DNA from: Thermoleophilia bacterium UBA6103 | GTDB taxonomy: Bacteria > Actinomycetota > Thermoleophilia > UBA2241 | NCBI GenBank assembly: GCA_002423545.1 | Contig: DIWP01000045.1 | Location: 1 to 64,000, forward strand | Length of the DNA stretch: 64,000 nucleotides | Reading direction: 5' to 3' | In this document: piece after piece, positions 1-9,086 of the stretch | How positions within the stretch are numbered: the stretch's first letter is position 1 | How the letters are laid out: each line of letters starts with the position of its first letter | Program-made: the position numbers and the translations under genes | The notes under the pieces: model-generated | Told to the model about the DNA's origin: nothing | The model's database searches: none | Seen by the model: only the letters and a program-made list of their open reading frames with translations

Positions 1-15
1 GGCTCCCGAGGAGCC
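1..15. terminator. Possible terminator hairpin at window edge
   Basis: The first 15 bases form a perfect 6-bp hairpin (GGCTCC, loop CGA, GGAGCC). It could be the end of a gene lying before the window. There is no T-tract after it and nothing upstream can be seen, so this is a weak call. Confidence 0.25.
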
Positions 16-94
16 GCCCCGCCCGCCTCGGGACTCAAGTCGGCGGCACGGAGTGTCGATTCTGGGGACGGTCTCCCGAGAAAGGATCTGCACC

Positions 95-1693
95 ATGCTC
101 ACGGCTCTCTACGACACCCCGCTGCTGCAGACGCCGGAGAAGCCGGCGATCATCTTCAACGGGCGCCGGCTGACGTATGCGGAGCTGGACGAGATGGTGC
201 CCCGCTCCGCCGCCGCGCTCGCCGGTCTGGGGGTGGGACGCGGCGACCGGGTGGCGCTCTTCATGGGCAACCGTCCGGAGCTGCCGATCCTCGACATGGC
301 CTGCTTCGCGATGGGGGCGGTCGCCGTGCCGCTCAACTCGCGGTTCCAGGTCGACGAGGTGGTGCACGCATGCGTGAAGAGCTCGCCCCGTGTGCTGATC
401 GCCGACGCCGACCGGCGGGCGAAGGTGGCGGGTGTCCAGGACCGGGCTCCGTCCCTGGAACACGTGTTCATCCTGGACGGCGGCGAAGCCTCAGGACCTG
501 TCAAGGGTGACGGCGACGGAGCTGCCGCGGCCGGCGCGACTGCTGCCGCATCGTCGGGCGACGCCTCCACCCGGCCGTGGTCGGAGGCGTTGGCGGCCGC
601 TCCTAACGGCATGGAGACCTCCGTGCACTGCGAGTCCGACCACCCGGCGCTGATCATGTTCACGTCCGGCAGCACCGGCAAGCCGAAAGGTGTGACGCAC
701 ACGCACGGCTCGATCCTGGCGCATCTTCGCAGCAGGGTCGAGACCCAGCGGCTCGAGTCCTCCGACGTGACCTTGATCGGCTCCCTGGTCTGCCACGTCG
801 CCGGGTCCATGGGCATGACCTTCCCGACGCTCCACGCGGGAGGTTCGGTCGTGCTGCTCGAGGCCTTCGAACCCGAGGTCTGGCTGGATGCGGTGGCCGA
901 GCACCGGCCCACGCGGGCGCTCCTGCTGCCCACGCAGATGCTCGACGCGCTCGAACATGAGGCGGTGGAGCACGTCGACTTCGGCTCCTTCAGGGAGATC
1001 GAGGTGGGAGGCAGCGTGGTGACCCACCACCTGCGCACGCTCTTCAGGGAGACCACCGGCCACGACCTGCGCGAGGTCTACGGCCTCACCGAGTGCGAGG
1101 GCGCCTGCCTGCAGCGCTACTGGGAGCCGGCGAAGATCGGGTCGGTGGGCAAGCCCCGCGAGGGTGTCGATATCCGGCTGGTCGACAAAGATGGAGCCGA
1201 TGTGGGCATCGGCGAGATCGGAGAGATCTGGCTGTCGAGCGAGTCGATCATGGCCGGCTACTGGGAGGATCCCGAGCATACCGCGGCGGCCTTCTCGGAG
1301 CGGTGGTTCAGGACGGGGGACCTGGCCAGACGGGACGAGGACGACCACATCCACTTCGTGGGCCGCGACAAGGAGATGATCATCAAGGGCGGCTCCAACA
1401 TCGCGCCCGACGAGATCGAAGAGGTCCTCGACGATCATCCGGATGTGGAATGCAGTGCCGTCGTCGGCGTGCCGGATGCCCGGATGGGTGAGCTGATCCA
1501 CGCGTTCGTGGAGATCAAGCCCGGGTCCCGGGGGACGGTGGAGGTGTCGCAGCTGCGGGACTGCTTGGCCGACCATGTGGCCGAGTACAAGGTCCCCGAC
1601 CGCTGGACGATCCTCGACGCGCTGCCGCGCAACCAGGTCGGCAAGCTGGATTACGCGGCGCTGCATGCCATGGCCGCCCGGCCCGCCGACTGA
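95..1693 (+). CDS. AMP-dependent acyl-CoA synthetase/ligase
   Basis: Member of the ANL superfamily, which activates a carboxylic acid with ATP to an acyl-adenylate and then forms the CoA thioester. The phosphate-binding loop TSGSTGKPKG lies near residue 200. YGLTE (A5), RTGDLARRDEDDHIHFVGR (A7/A8 hinge) and the C-terminal catalytic lysine motif NQVGKLDY follow in the usual order. The frame is open from 53, but ATG 95 is preferred because AAAGGA sits 8 bases upstream; this gives 532 residues, normal for the family. An Ala/Gly-rich insert follows the first 140 residues. The substrate cannot be read from sequence; a medium or long fatty acid or an aromatic acid is possible. It is monocistronic here, facing a convergent membrane-protein gene. 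Confidence 0.9.
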   Translation: MLTALYDTPLLQTPEKPAIIFNGRRLTYAELDEMVPRSAAALAGLGVGRGDRVALFMGNRPELPILDMACFAMGAVAVPLNSRFQVDEVVHACVKSSPRVLIADADRRAKVAGVQDRAPSLEHVFILDGGEASGPVKGDGDGAAAAGATAAASSGDASTRPWSEALAAAPNGMETSVHCESDHPALIMFTSGSTGKPKGVTHTHGSILAHLRSRVETQRLESSDVTLIGSLVCHVAGSMGMTFPTLHAGGSVVLLEAFEPEVWLDAVAEHRPTRALLLPTQMLDALEHEAVEHVDFGSFREIEVGGSVVTHHLRTLFRETTGHDLREVYGLTECEGACLQRYWEPAKIGSVGKPREGVDIRLVDKDGADVGIGEIGEIWLSSESIMAGYWEDPEHTAAAFSERWFRTGDLARRDEDDHIHFVGRDKEMIIKGGSNIAPDEIEEVLDDHPDVECSAVVGVPDARMGELIHAFVEIKPGSRGTVEVSQLRDCLADHVAEYKVPDRWTILDALPRNQVGKLDYAALHAMAARPAD

Positions 1694-1748
1694 CACCTCC
1701 CACGGTCCGCCGACTGTCGGCGCGCGGGTGGGCTTGGCCTGCCGGATG

Positions 1749-1795
1749 GCGACCCGCGGGCGGACCTGTTGGTCTGGCCGGCGACCCGCGGGCGG
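1749..1795. repeat. 15-nt direct repeat, two copies
   Basis: GCGACCCGCGGGCGG occurs at 1749-1763 and again at 1781-1795, between two convergent genes. No role is evident; simple slippage or duplication in GC-rich spacer DNA is likely. Confidence 0.5.
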
Positions 1796-1816
1796 GCCCG
1801 GCCTGCCGGCGCGGCG

Positions 1817-2488
1817 CTACTCCTTCTCGCCGTGCAGTCCTTCCAGACCCTCTCTGACGAGCCACGGCACCATCAGGAGGGCGGCCGCCGGGTCGGCCCA
1901 CCACAGGCCGGCGGCCGCGTTTGCGACCAGCCCAAGGAGCAGCGCCAGGGACAAGTAAGCACAGGCCAAGGTCTCCTTGGCCTCGGCCCGCAGTGCCGCG
2001 CTGCCTATCTCGGCGGCGGCGTGCAGCTTGCCCCAGGCGACCAGCGGCATGATCGCGAGAGACGCCGCCGCCAGCACGATGCCGGTGATGCTTTCGGCGG
2101 GCTGGTCACCGGTCACGAGAGTGAGCAGCGCCACCACGAGCACGTAGGCGGCGAGTGCCAGAAAGGTGGCGCCGATGAAGCGTCCCACGCGGTGCTCGGA
2201 GCGTTCCACCGCCTCGGAGTCGGCGCCGCGGGCCTCGACCATGAGCCGCCAGAGCAGGGCGCCGGCGGCGGCCAGCTCGATGACGCTGTCGAGTCCGAAG
2301 CCCACCAGGGCGATGCTGCCGGCGAGGATGCCGGAGGTGACGGCGATGCCGGCCTCCACGACGTTGTAGGCCATCGTCGCAAGCACCAGCCAGAGGGCCA
2401 CGCGCTGCCAGTGCCGACGCCTGACGGCGCCGGCACTGGGGTGAGTCCTATCGCTCAGGTCGTGCCCGAGGGTTCGGCCGAGACTCAC
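1817..2488 (-). CDS. Cation-efflux (CDF)-like membrane protein
   Basis: A 223-residue integral membrane protein with about six hydrophobic segments. The stretch SIALVGFGLDSVIE, with its conserved Asp in the second segment, and the later AEAKETLACAYLS resemble the two metal-site helices of cation diffusion facilitators. It lacks the cytoplasmic C-terminal domain of full-length CDF transporters, so it belongs with the short membrane-domain-only members. The start is GTG, overlapping the stop of the upstream VOC gene by four bases (GTGA, 2485-2488), so the two are translationally coupled. Divalent metal transport is a family inference; the ion is unknown. Confidence 0.75.
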   Translation of the reverse strand: MSLGRTLGHDLSDRTHPSAGAVRRRHWQRVALWLVLATMAYNVVEAGIAVTSGILAGSIALVGFGLDSVIELAAAGALLWRLMVEARGADSEAVERSEHRVGRFIGATFLALAAYVLVVALLTLVTGDQPAESITGIVLAAASLAIMPLVAWGKLHAAAEIGSAALRAEAKETLACAYLSLALLLGLVANAAAGLWWADPAAALLMVPWLVREGLEGLHGEKE

Positions 2489-2874
2489 ATCTCGCCCTGC
2501 GAGAGCGCGATGGTATTGCCCTCGCTGTCTTTGAACCAGGCGGCCTTCAGGTCGCCGACGGACGCGATGCCGTCGACGGTCGTCAGGCCGGGCAGGTCGT
2601 AGTCCTCGAACGTGACGCCCTTGGCGCGCAACTCATCGACCGTCGTCTCGATGTCCGCGACGAGGAACGACGCCGTCGTCGTCTCGCCGTGCTTGAAGCC
2701 GGTGCTGTACAGCAGGAGCCAGCTCTGGCCACCGGCCCGTACGATCGCAGAGCCGGTGTCGTAGCCGGCGGGGTCGACCTGGAGTCCCAGCTTGTCGCGA
2801 TAGAAGGCCTTGGCGCGCTCGATGTCGTCTACTGCCAGCACCGCCACTACCCGGCTGTCTCTCAAGGTGGCCAT
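2485..2874 (-). CDS. VOC/glyoxalase-fold protein
   Basis: A 129-residue protein of the vicinal oxygen chelate fold. The N-terminal strand-helix VAVLAVDDIERAKAFYRDKL and the C-terminal FKDSEGNTIALSQ are the standard landmarks of glyoxalase/bleomycin-resistance/dioxygenase proteins. GGGAGAAG precedes the ATG. Members may be metalloenzymes or ligand-binding proteins, and the sequence does not settle which. It is first in a two-gene unit with the coupled CDF-like gene and is divergent from the PAP2 gene. Confidence 0.8.
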   Translation of the reverse strand: MATLRDSRVVAVLAVDDIERAKAFYRDKLGLQVDPAGYDTGSAIVRAGGQSWLLLYSTGFKHGETTTASFLVADIETTVDELRAKGVTFEDYDLPGLTTVDGIASVGDLKAAWFKDSEGNTIALSQGEM

Positions 2875-3046
2875 GATCTTCTCCCTTGCGAGAAGGTGTG
2901 TTGTCGTGACCTTTCCCGACTATGCAAGTCGGCAATCGTCGCGTTCCACACGCGCAGGCTGGAGTCGATGGGCGGCGAGCGGCACATGGATCTCGCTGCG
3001 ACGGCGTCTTCCTTTTGCGGGGACCAGCTTGGAGTATGGTTCGCCG

Positions 3047-3787
3047 ATGAGCGCGAGCGATCGGCAGTCTTCGGGGCGGCGGACATCCGTGAGACGGCGG
3101 ATCGTCCAGCTCGTTGTCGGGGTGCTGTTGCCGGTGAGTCTGTTCCTGCTACTGGCCGAGGGTATCGCCGGCGGGGTGGCGCGCGGCATCGACGAGGGCA
3201 CGCTGCGGACGCTGGGGCAGATCCAGAGCGGCGCCTTGACGGTCGTCATGCGGGTGATCACGTTCCTGGGCGGCGACTGGGGGGTCGCGCTGCCCACCGC
3301 GGCGACGATCGTCGTGCTGCTGGTCGTCTGCCGGCCGCGTCTGCGCGAGGCGCTCTTCGTGCTGGTCGTGATGACGGGCACCGGCGTGCTGCAGCTGATG
3401 ACCAAGCTTGCCTTCGAGCGGCCGCGACCGACGGTGTTCGAGCCGCTGGTGGCGGTAAGCAGCTACTCGTACCCCAGCGGCCACGCCATGGCGTCGGCCG
3501 GTCTGGCCCTGGCGGTGGCGGTGGTCGCCTGGCCGACACGGTGGCGGGCGGCGGCGATCGCCGGCGGGACCGCGTTCGCGCTGCTCGTGGGCGCCTCGCG
3601 GATGTACCTCGGCGTCCACTACCCTTCGGACATCGTCGCCGGCTGGTTGCTGGCCGTGGCGTGGGTGACGTCTGTGTGGCTGGTCTTCGATCTGGCCGGA
3701 AGACCGGTGGGGCTCTGCGCGGCCTCCGGGGAGCCCGGCGGGGAACAGCCACCGGTCGGTGAGCGACAGCCTGCCCGGAAGCGGTAG
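3047..3787 (+). CDS. PAP2-family membrane phosphatase
   Basis: A 246-residue polytopic protein with the three phosphatase signature blocks of the PAP2 superfamily: KLAFERPRP (KX6RP), YPSGHAM (PSGH) and SRMYLGVHYPSD (SRX5HX3D). These form the active site that hydrolyses lipid phosphates such as phosphatidate or undecaprenyl diphosphate. The reading frame is open much further upstream, but ATG 3047 gives a normal N-terminus (a short basic stretch and then a first membrane helix). GGAG lies 12 bases upstream. The C-terminus is a short basic tail. The substrate is not determined. Confidence 0.87.
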   Translation: MSASDRQSSGRRTSVRRRIVQLVVGVLLPVSLFLLLAEGIAGGVARGIDEGTLRTLGQIQSGALTVVMRVITFLGGDWGVALPTAATIVVLLVVCRPRLREALFVLVVMTGTGVLQLMTKLAFERPRPTVFEPLVAVSSYSYPSGHAMASAGLALAVAVVAWPTRWRAAAIAGGTAFALLVGASRMYLGVHYPSDIVAGWLLAVAWVTSVWLVFDLAGRPVGLCAASGEPGGEQPPVGERQPARKR

Positions 3788-3904
3788 ACTATGCGGACGC
3801 GCGTCTGAATAGCGCGTGCATCGGGGGTGAATACGACGGAGTGACGGCGTGACCATTTATTCGGACGGTATCGGTCCGAGTGTGAGCGCTGTGCGACACA
3901 CAGC

Positions 3905-4792
3905 GTGACCGACTTCCTTCAACAGGTCCTCAACGGCATCAGTCTCGGCAGCACGTACGCCCTGCTCGCGCTGGGCCTGGCGATCGTGTTCAGCATCATC
4001 GGGCTGGTGAACTTCGCCCACGGCGAGCTGATCACCGCCTGCGGCTACGTCATGTTCGCCGGCTACTCGGTCGGTCTGCCGTGGTTCGTTTACGCGGGCA
4101 TCGGGATCGTGGGCACCGTCATCACCGCGTTGCTGATGGAGCGGTTGGCGTTCCGTCCGGTGCGCAACGCGAGTCCGCTGACGATGATGCTCACCTCGCT
4201 TGGCGTGAGCATCATGATAGCCGCAGCCTTCGAGACCTTTGTCTCGCCCCGGGTGAAGGCCGTGCCGGCGCCGGACTGGATCTCGTCGGCGGTGCATATC
4301 GGCGGCCTGCGCATCCAGGCGGAGCACATCCTGACGATCGGCGTCACGGCGGTGGCAGTCCTGCTGCTCCTGCTGCTGCTCAAGAAGACGACGATCGGGG
4401 TGGCCATGCGGGCGGCGGCCGAGGACTTCAACGCCGTCCGTCTCATGGGCATCAAGGCGAACGCCGTGATCGTCACCGCGTTCGCCATCTCGGGCTTCCT
4501 GGCCGGTCTGGCCGCCGTGCTCATCCTGGCCCGGCGCAGCGCCGTGAACCCGCACATGGGCATCTTCCTGGGCATCAACGCGTTCGTGGCCAATGTCATC
4601 GGCGGTCTCGGCAACCTGTGGGGCGCCCTGGCCGGCGGCTTCGTGCTCGGCTTCGTGGAGGTGGCGCTGCGCGCCTGGCTGCCGGTGAACCTGAGCGGGT
4701 TCACCACCGGTTTCGTCTTCCTGTTCGTGGCCATCGCCCTGGTGATACGCCCCGGCGGCCTGTTCTCGCCCAAAGTGGCCGAGAGGGTATGA
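3905..4792 (+). CDS. livH: Branched-chain-type ABC transporter permease LivH
   Basis: A 295-residue inner-membrane permease of the LivH family, one of the two permeases of the high-affinity importers for branched-chain amino acids and related small polar or aromatic solutes. The start FLQQVLNGISLGSTYALLAL and the later GLVNFAHGELI, NAFVANVIGGLGNLWGALAG and IALVIRPGGLFSP are typical. GTG 3905 is used because no ATG fits; the ribosome site is weak. The stop overlaps the next start (ATGA, 4789-4792). It heads the operon livH - livMG - livK - livF. Confidence 0.92.
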   Translation: MTDFLQQVLNGISLGSTYALLALGLAIVFSIIGLVNFAHGELITACGYVMFAGYSVGLPWFVYAGIGIVGTVITALLMERLAFRPVRNASPLTMMLTSLGVSIMIAAAFETFVSPRVKAVPAPDWISSAVHIGGLRIQAEHILTIGVTAVAVLLLLLLLKKTTIGVAMRAAAEDFNAVRLMGIKANAVIVTAFAISGFLAGLAAVLILARRSAVNPHMGIFLGINAFVANVIGGLGNLWGALAGGFVLGFVEVALRAWLPVNLSGFTTGFVFLFVAIALVIRPGGLFSPKVAERV

Positions 4793-6900
4793 GCGGGCTT
4801 CCGGAACAGGGCGAGACGCTCGCCGGGCGCGGAGCGGGGCTCGTCCCGGCGGCCGGCGCGGCGCGGGCCTCGGCGTGCGCCGCGGAAGAGCGGCGCGTGC
4901 AGCGCCGCGAGCTGCTGGTAGCGTTCGGCGGGTCTGTCGGTCTGTTTGTGATCGTCGCCGCCATCGCCCTGGGCTACGCGACCCTCGGCGGCTCGCAACG
5001 GAACACCGCCATCGTCCTGCTCATGAACATGGTGCTGGTGATCGGCCTGCAGATCTTCTCGGGCAACTCGGGGGTCCTGTCGCTGGCTCACGTGTCGTTC
5101 GCCGGCATCGCGGCGTACATCTCGGCTATCCTCAGCGCACCCACCCTGGTCAAGGGCACCACCATCCCCGACGCGCCGTTCGGCCTGGCCGGCGTCGAGC
5201 TGCCGGCCCCGCTCGCCATGATCGTGGCGGTGGTGGTGACCACGCTCATCGCCGCCGTCATCGGCCTGGCGATCGCGCGTCTCTCGGGCATCAGCGCCAC
5301 CATCGTCACGCTGGCACTCATGCTGGTCGTGTTCGCGGTGCTCACCAACTGGAAGAGCCTCACCGGCGGAGCCGAAGCGTTCTATGGGATCCCGGTGACG
5401 ACCAACGTCTGGTGGGGACTGGGCGCCGTGTTCGTGGCCCTGGTCGTGGCGCGCCTGTTCAAGGCATCGCGGCTGGGCCTGCGCGTGCAGTCCACGCGGG
5501 AGGACGAGGTGGCGGCCTCCTCCTCCGGCGTCCAGGTGGTGCGATCGCGCTTCTGGTCGTGGGTGCTCAGCTCGGCCGTGTGCGCCATGGGCGGGGTCCT
5601 GATCGCTCACTTCCTGGGCGCCATCAGCCCGTCGGGCTTCTACTTCACGCTGCTGTTCCTCACCCTGGCCATGCTGGTCCTCGGCGGCGAGTACGGCGTG
5701 ACCGGCGCCGTCGTGGGGACCGTCCTCATGACCATCGTGTCGGAGGCCACCCGCTACCTGGGTGACGGGCCGGTGGTCTTCGGCGTCGACATCCCGCCTC
5801 TGGCCGGACTCTCGCAGCTGGTGCAGGGGGCCATCATCATCGTGGTCATGATCTGGCGCCCGTCCGGGCTGCTCGGCGACCGCGAGCTGGACGGCCTGCT
5901 GTCCCGGCGACTGCTGCGCGGCACGCGGTCCGCCGGCGGGCGGGTCGCGGCGGCGTCGATGGAGACCGCTGCGGCCGACGCCATCGTGACCGGGGAGGCC
6001 GCGGCCGGTGCGACCGCGACCGGGGAGGCAGTGCCGGAGACCCCGGCCGCCACCGCGACCGCGGAGGCAGTGCCGGAGACCCCGGCCGGCCCCGGAGCCG
6101 CCGCCGCTCCCGCGGCGGACGCGGCCCCGGCGGCCGCCGCGCTGTCTGTCCGCGGCGCGTCCATGCAGTTCGCCGGTCTGGCGGCGCTCGACGACGCGTC
6201 ACTCGAGGTCCACAGCGGGCAGGTCGTAGGCCTCATCGGACCGAACGGCGCCGGCAAGACCACGCTCCTGAACGTCATCTCCGGGTTGTACGCGCCGACC
6301 GCCGGCGAGATGACGCTCAACGGCGTGTCGCTCAACGGCCTGCGGCCGTACCAGATCGCCCGGCTGGGCATCGCCCGCACCTTCCAGACCACGCGGCTGT
6401 TCCGCGAGCTCACCGTGCGGCAGAACCTCGAGGTGGCCGCCTCGGTGGCGCGCGGCCACAGACCGCAGGCGGCTCGCTCGGCGGCGGAGATCCTCTCCCA
6501 GTTCGGGTTCGAGGAGATAGCGGACACCAAGGCCGGCGTGCTGCCGTACGGCGTGCAGCGGGAGGTCGAGGTGGCCCGGGCCGTGGCCCTGGGACCCGGC
6601 ATCCTGCTCCTCGACGAGCCGGCCGCCGGGCTCAACGACGCCGAGTCGATGGAGCTGGTGAGCGCCGTGCGCGGCATCCGCGACCGGGAGGGCTGTGGCG
6701 TCCTGCTGATCGATCACGACCTGCATTTCGTGATGGCCCTGTGCGAGTACATCTACGTGCTCGACGCCGGTCGGATCATCTGCCGCGGCGTGCCGGAAGA
6801 GGTCCAGCGCGACCCGCTGGTCGTGGCGGCCTATCTGGGTACGCGCGGGGGCGAGGCGCCGGCAACGGCACCGACGATGCCGGCGCTGGGCGAAGCATGA
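4789..6900 (+). CDS. livM-livG: Fused LivM permease - LivG ATPase
   Basis: One 703-residue polypeptide carries two transporter subunits that are usually separate. Residues about 40-370 are the LivM permease (many membrane helices, ending MIWRPSGLLGDRELDGLL). Residues about 390-450 form an Ala/Pro/Thr/Glu linker with a repeated GEAVPETPA-like unit. Residues 450-700 are the LivG ATPase, with Walker A GPNGAGKTT at 484-492, Walker B ILLLDEP at 605-611 and the H-loop in LLIDHDLHF. The signature motif is the LivG-type YGVQREVEVARA rather than LSGGQ. The frame is continuous, with no stop or plausible restart at the junction, so the fusion appears real. The ATG overlaps the livH stop. Confidence 0.92.
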   Translation: MSGLPEQGETLAGRGAGLVPAAGAARASACAAEERRVQRRELLVAFGGSVGLFVIVAAIALGYATLGGSQRNTAIVLLMNMVLVIGLQIFSGNSGVLSLAHVSFAGIAAYISAILSAPTLVKGTTIPDAPFGLAGVELPAPLAMIVAVVVTTLIAAVIGLAIARLSGISATIVTLALMLVVFAVLTNWKSLTGGAEAFYGIPVTTNVWWGLGAVFVALVVARLFKASRLGLRVQSTREDEVAASSSGVQVVRSRFWSWVLSSAVCAMGGVLIAHFLGAISPSGFYFTLLFLTLAMLVLGGEYGVTGAVVGTVLMTIVSEATRYLGDGPVVFGVDIPPLAGLSQLVQGAIIIVVMIWRPSGLLGDRELDGLLSRRLLRGTRSAGGRVAAASMETAAADAIVTGEAAAGATATGEAVPETPAATATAEAVPETPAGPGAAAAPAADAAPAAAALSVRGASMQFAGLAALDDASLEVHSGQVVGLIGPNGAGKTTLLNVISGLYAPTAGEMTLNGVSLNGLRPYQIARLGIARTFQTTRLFRELTVRQNLEVAASVARGHRPQAARSAAEILSQFGFEEIADTKAGVLPYGVQREVEVARAVALGPGILLLDEPAAGLNDAESMELVSAVRGIRDREGCGVLLIDHDLHFVMALCEYIYVLDAGRIICRGVPEEVQRDPLVVAAYLGTRGGEAPATAPTMPALGEA

Positions 6901-7015
6901 GACGGGCACACCAGGCGATGCCGTACGATCGGGGCCGCCCGATCCGGAGGGCATCGAGTGTGAAGACGCAAGCAGAGACAACGGACAAACGCGGAAGGCA
7001 GAAGGGGGAAGACAG

Positions 7016-8224
7016 ATGAGATCACGGAAGGGATCCACGCTGCTGGCTTTGCTGGCGCTCCTGGCGCTGGCCATGGTGGCCGTCGGATGCGGCGGCGACG
7101 AGGGCGACACCGGCGACGGTGGTGACACCGGCGACGGTGGCGGCAAGGTCATCATCGGCGCCGTCCTCGGTATGACCGGCGACGCGGCGCCCGGCGATGT
7201 GCCGGCCTCGGAGGCCATGGAGTACGCGGTCGATGAGATCAACAAGGCCGGCGGCATCGACGGCAAGCAGGTCGAGCTCATCATCAAGGACATGAAGAGC
7301 GACCCGGCGCTGGCCAGCACGGTCACGCAGGAGCTGCTCGACGCGGGCGCCCAGGTCATCGTGGGTCCGGCGTTCCCCGGCATGGGCGCCGGCGCCGTGT
7401 CCACCGCCGCCAAGGAGAACGTCACGGTGCTGAGCGCCTGCTCCACGCAGCCTGAGTACACCGTGGTCGGCGGCACCAAGGCCTATCTGGTGGCCTTCGG
7501 CGACAACGTCCAGGCCGCGGCCGCCGCCGAATACGCGCTCGAGCAGGGCTACAAGACGGCGTATACGCTGACGTCGCCCGACCTGTCCTACACGGAGCGT
7601 CTGCCCGAGTTCTTCACCGCGGCCTTCGAGAACGGCGGCGGCAAGACGATCGGCAACGACACGTTCACCATCGGTCAGCAGGACTTCGCCGCCCAGGTCA
7701 CCAAGATCGCGTCGCTCGATCCGGCTCCCGACGTGGTCTACACCGGCATGTTCCCGCCGGACACCGCGGTCTTCGTGCGGCAGCTGCGGGCGGCCGGCGT
7801 GGAGTCGGCCCTCTACGGCGCCGACGGGTGCGACCAGCAGCCGCTGATCGACCAGGCCGGCAAGGATGCCGACGGCATCGTCTTCAGCACGCACGGGTAT
7901 CCGACGCCGGGCAGCCGGTTCGAGGAGTTCGTCGCCGGTCTCGAGGAGTTCCAGGGCAAGCCCCCGGAGGCGCCGGCTCTGGCCACCACCGGCGGCGATG
8001 TGATCGACGTCATCAAGGCGGCCGTCGAGAAGGCCGGCTCCACCGATCCGGCGGCCATCGGCGACGCGGTCGCGCAGCTGCAGGACGTCGAGGTCGTGAA
8101 CGGCACCATCACGTATGCCGGCACGAACGGCGTGCCGCAGAAGACGGTGGCGATCGTCGAGATCGAAGACGGTCAGTTCGTCTTCAAGGACCAGTTCATC
8201 CCGAGCTTCATCCCGGAGCCGTGA
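7016..8224 (+). CDS. livK: Periplasmic-type substrate-binding lipoprotein LivK-like
   Basis: A 402-residue solute-binding protein. The N-terminus is a lipoprotein signal: a basic start, a Leu/Ala core, then the lipobox VAVGC at about residues 21-25, followed by a Gly/Asp-rich flexible tether containing a repeated GDTGDGG. The mature part begins IIGAVLGMTGDAAPGDVPASE and shows the two-lobed Leu/Ile/Val-binding (peripherally ANF-receptor-like) fold. GGGGGAAG precedes ATG 7016. It delivers substrate to the LivH/LivMG/LivF complex. The ligand cannot be read from sequence, and this family also binds amides, urea, short-chain acids and aromatic acids. Confidence 0.9.
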   Translation: MRSRKGSTLLALLALLALAMVAVGCGGDEGDTGDGGDTGDGGGKVIIGAVLGMTGDAAPGDVPASEAMEYAVDEINKAGGIDGKQVELIIKDMKSDPALASTVTQELLDAGAQVIVGPAFPGMGAGAVSTAAKENVTVLSACSTQPEYTVVGGTKAYLVAFGDNVQAAAAAEYALEQGYKTAYTLTSPDLSYTERLPEFFTAAFENGGGKTIGNDTFTIGQQDFAAQVTKIASLDPAPDVVYTGMFPPDTAVFVRQLRAAGVESALYGADGCDQQPLIDQAGKDADGIVFSTHGYPTPGSRFEEFVAGLEEFQGKPPEAPALATTGGDVIDVIKAAVEKAGSTDPAAIGDAVAQLQDVEVVNGTITYAGTNGVPQKTVAIVEIEDGQFVFKDQFIPSFIPEP

Positions 8225-8260
8225 GGCCGCGGGACGTTCGCGAGATCTGAAGGAGTGACC

Positions 8261-8986
8261 ATGCTGGAGGTCGACGGTCTCGTCGTGCGCTACGGCGGCA
8301 TCGAGGCGCTGCACGGCGTCTCACTGCGCGTGGACGCCGGCGAGATCGTCGGCCTCCTGGGTCCCAACGGGGCCGGCAAGTCCTCGACGCTGGCCGGCAT
8401 CATGGGGCTCGTCAAGCCGGCCGCCGGCCACGTGCGTTTCGAGGGCGCCGACATCGCCGGTCACAGCACCGAGAGCATCGTCCGCGGCGGGCTGAGCCTG
8501 GTGCCTGAACGGCGACGGCTGTTCGGCCACCTCAGCGTGAGCGACAACCTGCTGCTGGGCGGCGCGGCGCGCAAGGACAAGGCCGCCGCGAAGCGCGACC
8601 GGGAACGCGTGATGGACCTCTTCCCGGTGCTGCGCGAACGGCTGGACCAGGCGGCCGGCCTGCTCTCCGGCGGCGAGGCCCAGCAGCTGGCCATCGCCCG
8701 GGCGCTTATGTCCGGGCCGCGGCTGCTGCTGCTCGACGAGCCGTCGCTGGGCCTCGCCCCCCTGCTTGTCGACAAGGTCTTCGACCTGGTGCGCACGCTG
8801 CGCGACGAGGGCCTCACCATCTTCATCGTGGAACAGAACGCCTACCAGGTGCTGGAGTTCGCCGACCGGGCGTACATCTTGCGCAACGGCGCCGTGGTCG
8901 ACCAGGGAAGCGGCGCCGAACTGCTGGAGCGCGAGGACCTCTGCGCCCAGTACATGGGCTCGAGCGCGCCGGCCTGCAAGACGTGA
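8261..8986 (+). CDS. livF: ABC transporter ATP-binding protein LivF
   Basis: A 241-residue ATPase of the LivF type. Walker A is GPNGAGKSS, the signature is LSGGEAQQLAIARAL and Walker B is LLLLDEPSLGLAP, followed by the switch histidine region IFIVEQNAYQ (a Gln-Asn in place of His, typical of LivF). ATG 8261 is preferred to GTG 8255 because GAAGGA lies 6-7 bases before it. It pairs with the LivG half of the upstream fusion as the second nucleotide-binding subunit. Confidence 0.92.
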   Translation: MLEVDGLVVRYGGIEALHGVSLRVDAGEIVGLLGPNGAGKSSTLAGIMGLVKPAAGHVRFEGADIAGHSTESIVRGGLSLVPERRRLFGHLSVSDNLLLGGAARKDKAAAKRDRERVMDLFPVLRERLDQAAGLLSGGEAQQLAIARALMSGPRLLLLDEPSLGLAPLLVDKVFDLVRTLRDEGLTIFIVEQNAYQVLEFADRAYILRNGAVVDQGSGAELLEREDLCAQYMGSSAPACKT

Positions 8987-9086
8987 CGGCGCCACGGCGG
9001 CCGGGCGGCCGCGTTTCCCGATACCATCATGCGGCGCCTCGAGCGGCGCGCGAGCCTGTCGCTGGACAAGGGAGGAAGGGGCCGAG

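Noticed and set aside
4081..4788. Upstream extension of the LivM-LivG frame to 4081
   Set aside because: It is the out-of-frame shadow of livH. ATG 4789 overlaps the livH stop and gives the normal LivM N-terminus.
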